From Pseudomonas fluorescens (lineage in GTDB: Bacteria; Pseudomonadota; Gammaproteobacteria; Pseudomonadales; Pseudomonadaceae), in NCBI RefSeq assembly GCF_902497745.1, contig NZ_CABVHJ010000003.1, forward strand, positions 1-46,171: a stretch of 46,171 nt of DNA, in the 5' to 3' direction. How positions within the stretch are numbered: position 1 is the first letter of the stretch; every line of letters starts with the position of its first letter. Shown piece by piece: positions 43,084 through 46,171 of the stretch. Position numbers and translations under genes: made by a program. The notes beneath the pieces were generated by a model. It was not told where the DNA came from and ran no database searches. It worked only from the letters and a program-made list of their open reading frames with translations.

Positions 43084-46000
43084 ATGGCCACCATGATAAG
43101 TAAAGCGTCATTGGAAACTGTGGAAATAACAGACGCTGTCGTCATCACGGACATGCGCTTTGAAAGCAATGAGCACCATGCTTCGACCATTGACCTCAAA
43201 CGCGGCCCTGATGAAACAACGAGTTCAAAAGGCAAAAGCAAAACAGATCAGTTGAAATTCGCCGACTCCGTGTTCGGCCCGTTACAAATCGGCAACATTT
43301 CCATAACCCGAGCCTCTCTTGATGCCTTGGGTGCAACGTTCGACGGCCAGCCACTCAATGGCAAGAACACCTTCTTCCGGGTTCCCAAGCGATCTTTCAT
43401 CAACTCGTTGCAATTGAGCGCCGTCGATATTGAGCACTACATGAAGTCGGCAACGGGCCAAGACAGTTATTTATTGACGACACTGCTGTTCGAAATGGCC
43501 AGCGAGCGCCCACTCACCGCCCCTCACCTGATAAGAGAAAGTTCAAACGTCACTACAGACAAAGGCAGCTACCGCAACAAACTGGTAAAACTGCTGGGCT
43601 CCGCACAAAAACTTGACCTCTATCACGCAAACTTGCCCAAACATAACCCCCGCTGGGTCGCCGTGACAAAAAGCTATGCAACGCTCGGCTCAAGTGTCGG
43701 CATTCAGGGTTTCGGGATCTTCATGGGTTTGCGCGGAGTGGTGGACGCCATCAAAGCTGACAACACTACCGAGGTTGTAATCAACAGCGTGGGTATTGGC
43801 ACGGAAGTCGGCTCCATCGCGGTTGACATTGCCGTCAGCAAAATTGCATCCAATATGCTCTCGGCCGGGCAAGGCGCCCTGCTGGATTTTGCCAAAACCC
43901 GGTTTGCGTTGAGGCTGGGCCGCTCCGGCGGTTTGATCGGCGGCGCACTGACATTACCGTTCGATATCTTCACCGCCGTCAGATCCATCAATGCCGCTGA
44001 AAATGCAACCGGCAAAGAAGCCATGGATCATTACGTGAGTGCTGGGCTGAGTATTACCAGCGCAGCCATGACGATCATCCTCGGCACCGCTGCGTTGGCA
44101 GGGTTTTCATTTGCAGGCCCGGTGGGGCTGGCGGCGGGCGCGATTCTGGCCATCGGATCGCAAATTTATGGCGCAGTTCGCATTGTTGACGACATTGATG
44201 ACTACATCGAACTGACATTGGAGGAACGCTGGCGGACAGGCTGGTTTTCGTTCTGCATGATGGATCCTGACCAAGCTGTGCAGAACCGCTATCTGCTGGC
44301 AAAAACCAGATTCCAGCACGCGAAACAGTTGAAAGAAACAGCCAGAAAACTGCTGGATGGCCAGTTAAAGGACACCACCGAAGCCATTGTTAATGGCAAA
44401 TTCGAGGTCCACCTCAATCCATCTCGGGTACGCAAGCGCAACTGGTGGACCAAACAAGACAGTTGGGAAACGATACAAGTCCCCGAAATCAGGGGCGGCG
44501 ATGATGTAATTGATGCCCGTGCAGGTGTTACCAAAGACACGCCTGGCGCAGAACTGGGAACGTCTGCCGAACACAAGGGCATTCTCTGGTTCATCAGCGA
44601 TGGTCAGGATTCGATCATGGGCGTTGAGGGCAAGCCAAACAGCTTTCATTACCGATCAGGGAAAAAACAGCTGACGGGGGGTGAGAAAAACGACCGCTTC
44701 GTGTTTGAGGGTGCAGCGGATCTGTTAGTACAGAATGTCCAGATATCTGAATACTCGACACTGAAAGGAGGTGCTGGCACCGACACCCTTGTCCTGGCCG
44801 GAAACAACTACACCCGCCGTACCGATAAAAAAGGCTATGACGTCGATCTGCTCGCACAAACCCTGCAGATAATCTCAAGCGACCCATCTACCGAAGGTGG
44901 CGAAAAATATACGCTCCACAGCCTCCTTGAAAGTATCGAAAATGTCGAAACCGTAAGCGGAGCCATCAGTGTCGTAACGGGCTCAGAACAACGCAACGTT
45001 ATTAGTTCGCGCGGCGAGGACACTATTAATGCGGGCGCTGGAAACGATCAAATCCATCTGTTTTACCCTGGAGCAACAGCCTCCGGTGAAGCTGGCATTG
45101 ACGAATACATCATTGACCATAAACCAGGCCGGGTCTCCGTAATAGAAGACGGGGCAGAAGAAAGTATTATCTTGCTCAACTGGAAATATGAACTGATCGA
45201 AAGCTGGATAATCGAGAGCGGCTCACTGATCATCAGTTCACGGTTCGCATTTACGGACAACCCCAAAAGCATCGTGGCCATCCAGAACATCTATAAGAAA
45301 AACGAAAAGAACTTCGTACTGCAGAATAACAAACTGACATTCATGACCAGCGATGGCTACTCTTTAAGACTACCTGATGCACCGGACCTTCCCGAGAGTA
45401 TCGAAAATGACCACAAGCTCGAAATCGAAGTCGTCGTTGTAAAAAAAGGAATACCAGAACGCCCTCTTATCCTCCACGCCCCCGAGTGCTTGATCGAACA
45501 TCAACGTGAGACGAGTTACTACCTGCCAAGGTCCAGGAAAAACACCACATTCTGGTCAGTAAAACGCACCGAAGCGGTAGTCCGCTTGCACCTGGACTAC
45601 GACATCAGTGAGCTGACAAAGGTAGAAGCGCACTTCGGCTCCGGCGAGTGGAACACCAATAGAGAGTTCTTTGTAGGATGCGACCTGCGTTATCACTTTG
45701 GCCAAAACACAATCAAGTTAAGAGAGTTTGCCTATGCGGAAGGTGGATCCGACCCCAGAAACATGACCAAAATCTTGAGAACCATGGCCACCCGTCCCAA
45801 TTACCGTGTTGTGCTCATTTTCAAAGGGGGAGTCGTTGTCAATGCAGGACTGACACCAGAAACCGATGTTTGCCCCCTCGAAAGCCACAATCCGTATGGC
45901 TTTGATCATTGGACTACGCAGCTTTCACTGCCGCTGTCACGTCGCACAGACCAGACCCCTTTTGAATTACCGGACAGCAAACCCTTCAAATTCGACAGGG

Positions 46001-46171
46001 CAGGTTGCGGCTCGCTTTTTTCCTACCCCGAGCAAACCTCGATCCAGAACCTTGAAGGGACTGGTTCCACCTACCTGATTCATCTGGTTGACAATATAGC
46101 GATCAGACTTTCGACACCCGGAGCACTCGCGAACGCCCCTGAGAGATTGCCCTACTCGTCCACTTGGGATC
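43084..46171 (+). CDS. Large toxin-like protein with TcdA/TcdB-pore-like region and RTX-like repeats (partial, runs off the end)
   Basis: An open frame of at least 1029 codons from ATG at 43084 (AGGAAG upstream), with no stop before the window end. Residues 1-190 hold no known motif. Residues about 195-375 are rich in Gly/Ala and hydrophobic stretches (SYATLGSSVGIQGFGIF, AMTIILGTAALAGFSFAG, LAAGAILAIGSQIYGAVRI), like the pore-forming part of TcdA/TcdB- and Mcf-type toxins. Residues 562-575 (GGAGTDTLVLAG) and 644-660 (GEDTINAGAGNDQIHLF) are single, degenerate RTX-like calcium-binding repeats. The rest is a beta-rich region. No signal peptide is seen. Codons such as AAA, AGA and TTA are more frequent than in neighbours. 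The family call is a judgement by eye. Confidence 0.7.
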   Translation, partial: MATMISKASLETVEITDAVVITDMRFESNEHHASTIDLKRGPDETTSSKGKSKTDQLKFADSVFGPLQIGNISITRASLDALGATFDGQPLNGKNTFFRVPKRSFINSLQLSAVDIEHYMKSATGQDSYLLTTLLFEMASERPLTAPHLIRESSNVTTDKGSYRNKLVKLLGSAQKLDLYHANLPKHNPRWVAVTKSYATLGSSVGIQGFGIFMGLRGVVDAIKADNTTEVVINSVGIGTEVGSIAVDIAVSKIASNMLSAGQGALLDFAKTRFALRLGRSGGLIGGALTLPFDIFTAVRSINAAENATGKEAMDHYVSAGLSITSAAMTIILGTAALAGFSFAGPVGLAAGAILAIGSQIYGAVRIVDDIDDYIELTLEERWRTGWFSFCMMDPDQAVQNRYLLAKTRFQHAKQLKETARKLLDGQLKDTTEAIVNGKFEVHLNPSRVRKRNWWTKQDSWETIQVPEIRGGDDVIDARAGVTKDTPGAELGTSAEHKGILWFISDGQDSIMGVEGKPNSFHYRSGKKQLTGGEKNDRFVFEGAADLLVQNVQISEYSTLKGGAGTDTLVLAGNNYTRRTDKKGYDVDLLAQTLQIISSDPSTEGGEKYTLHSLLESIENVETVSGAISVVTGSEQRNVISSRGEDTINAGAGNDQIHLFYPGATASGEAGIDEYIIDHKPGRVSVIEDGAEESIILLNWKYELIESWIIESGSLIISSRFAFTDNPKSIVAIQNIYKKNEKNFVLQNNKLTFMTSDGYSLRLPDAPDLPESIENDHKLEIEVVVVKKGIPERPLILHAPECLIEHQRETSYYLPRSRKNTTFWSVKRTEAVVRLHLDYDISELTKVEAHFGSGEWNTNREFFVGCDLRYHFGQNTIKLREFAYAEGGSDPRNMTKILRTMATRPNYRVVLIFKGGVVVNAGLTPETDVCPLESHNPYGFDHWTTQLSLPLSRRTDQTPFELPDSKPFKFDRAGCGSLFSYPEQTSIQNLEGTGSTYLIHLVDNIAIRLSTPGALANAPERLPYSSTWD

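Overview
The window reads as chromosomal DNA of a Pseudomonas, most likely of the P. fluorescens group. The evidence is high-GC coding, a DUF3509 protein, Pseudomonas-type REPINs built on GTGGGAGCGAGC, and a gene block (folE, smr, cysteine hydrolase, prmB, aroC, MFS, mtnB-mtnD-mtnC, speE) whose order I recall from the PA1674-PA1687 region of P. aeruginosa. This is a judgement from gene content; no search was run.

Bases 1 to about 9516 are accessory DNA next to the 3' end of a tRNA-Ser(GGA) gene (9517-9605, minus strand). From the left they hold: the right end of an IS66-family element; a 1275-residue protein of unknown family with a C-terminal PD-(D/E)XK nuclease motif; an inovirus Gp2/YfjJ-like protein; a 0.6-kb non-coding stretch with a perfect 15-bp hairpin; an AlpA-type regulator; a 471-residue winged-helix protein; and, divergently, a 223-residue protein that looks like the chromosome-organising protein MatP with an added coiled coil. 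Two adjacent 6-4-6 inverted repeats lie in the divergent promoter gap. No integrase is visible. I read this as part of a satellite-like integrative element in the tRNA-Ser gene, carrying a possible defence gene.

Bases 9606 to about 42850 are ordinary core genome. Lipid genes come first: a crotonase, PlsC, and a thiolase plus FadB-like operon. Others follow: CorA, a glutamine amidotransferase, a tiny membrane peptide and a cytochrome c. Next is a three-gene ATP-grasp/alpha-E/transglutaminase operon with a possible small RNA gene divergent from it, then RraB, spermidine synthase, an ankyrin protein and an acyl-CoA synthetase. The methionine-salvage genes mtnBDC sit behind an MFS transporter and aroC. 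The block ends with prmB, a cysteine hydrolase that lacks its usual Cys, Smr, GTP cyclohydrolase I, glutaredoxin, an aminotransferase divergent from a MarR regulator, a purine permease and a LysE exporter. Eight REPINs of two sequence families lie between genes.

From 43084 to the window end an open frame of at least 1029 codons encodes a large toxin-like protein. It has a hydrophobic middle part like the TcdA/TcdB pore region and degenerate RTX-like glycine/aspartate repeats, and it runs off the end. Its codon use is more AT-rich than its neighbours, so accessory DNA probably begins again there.
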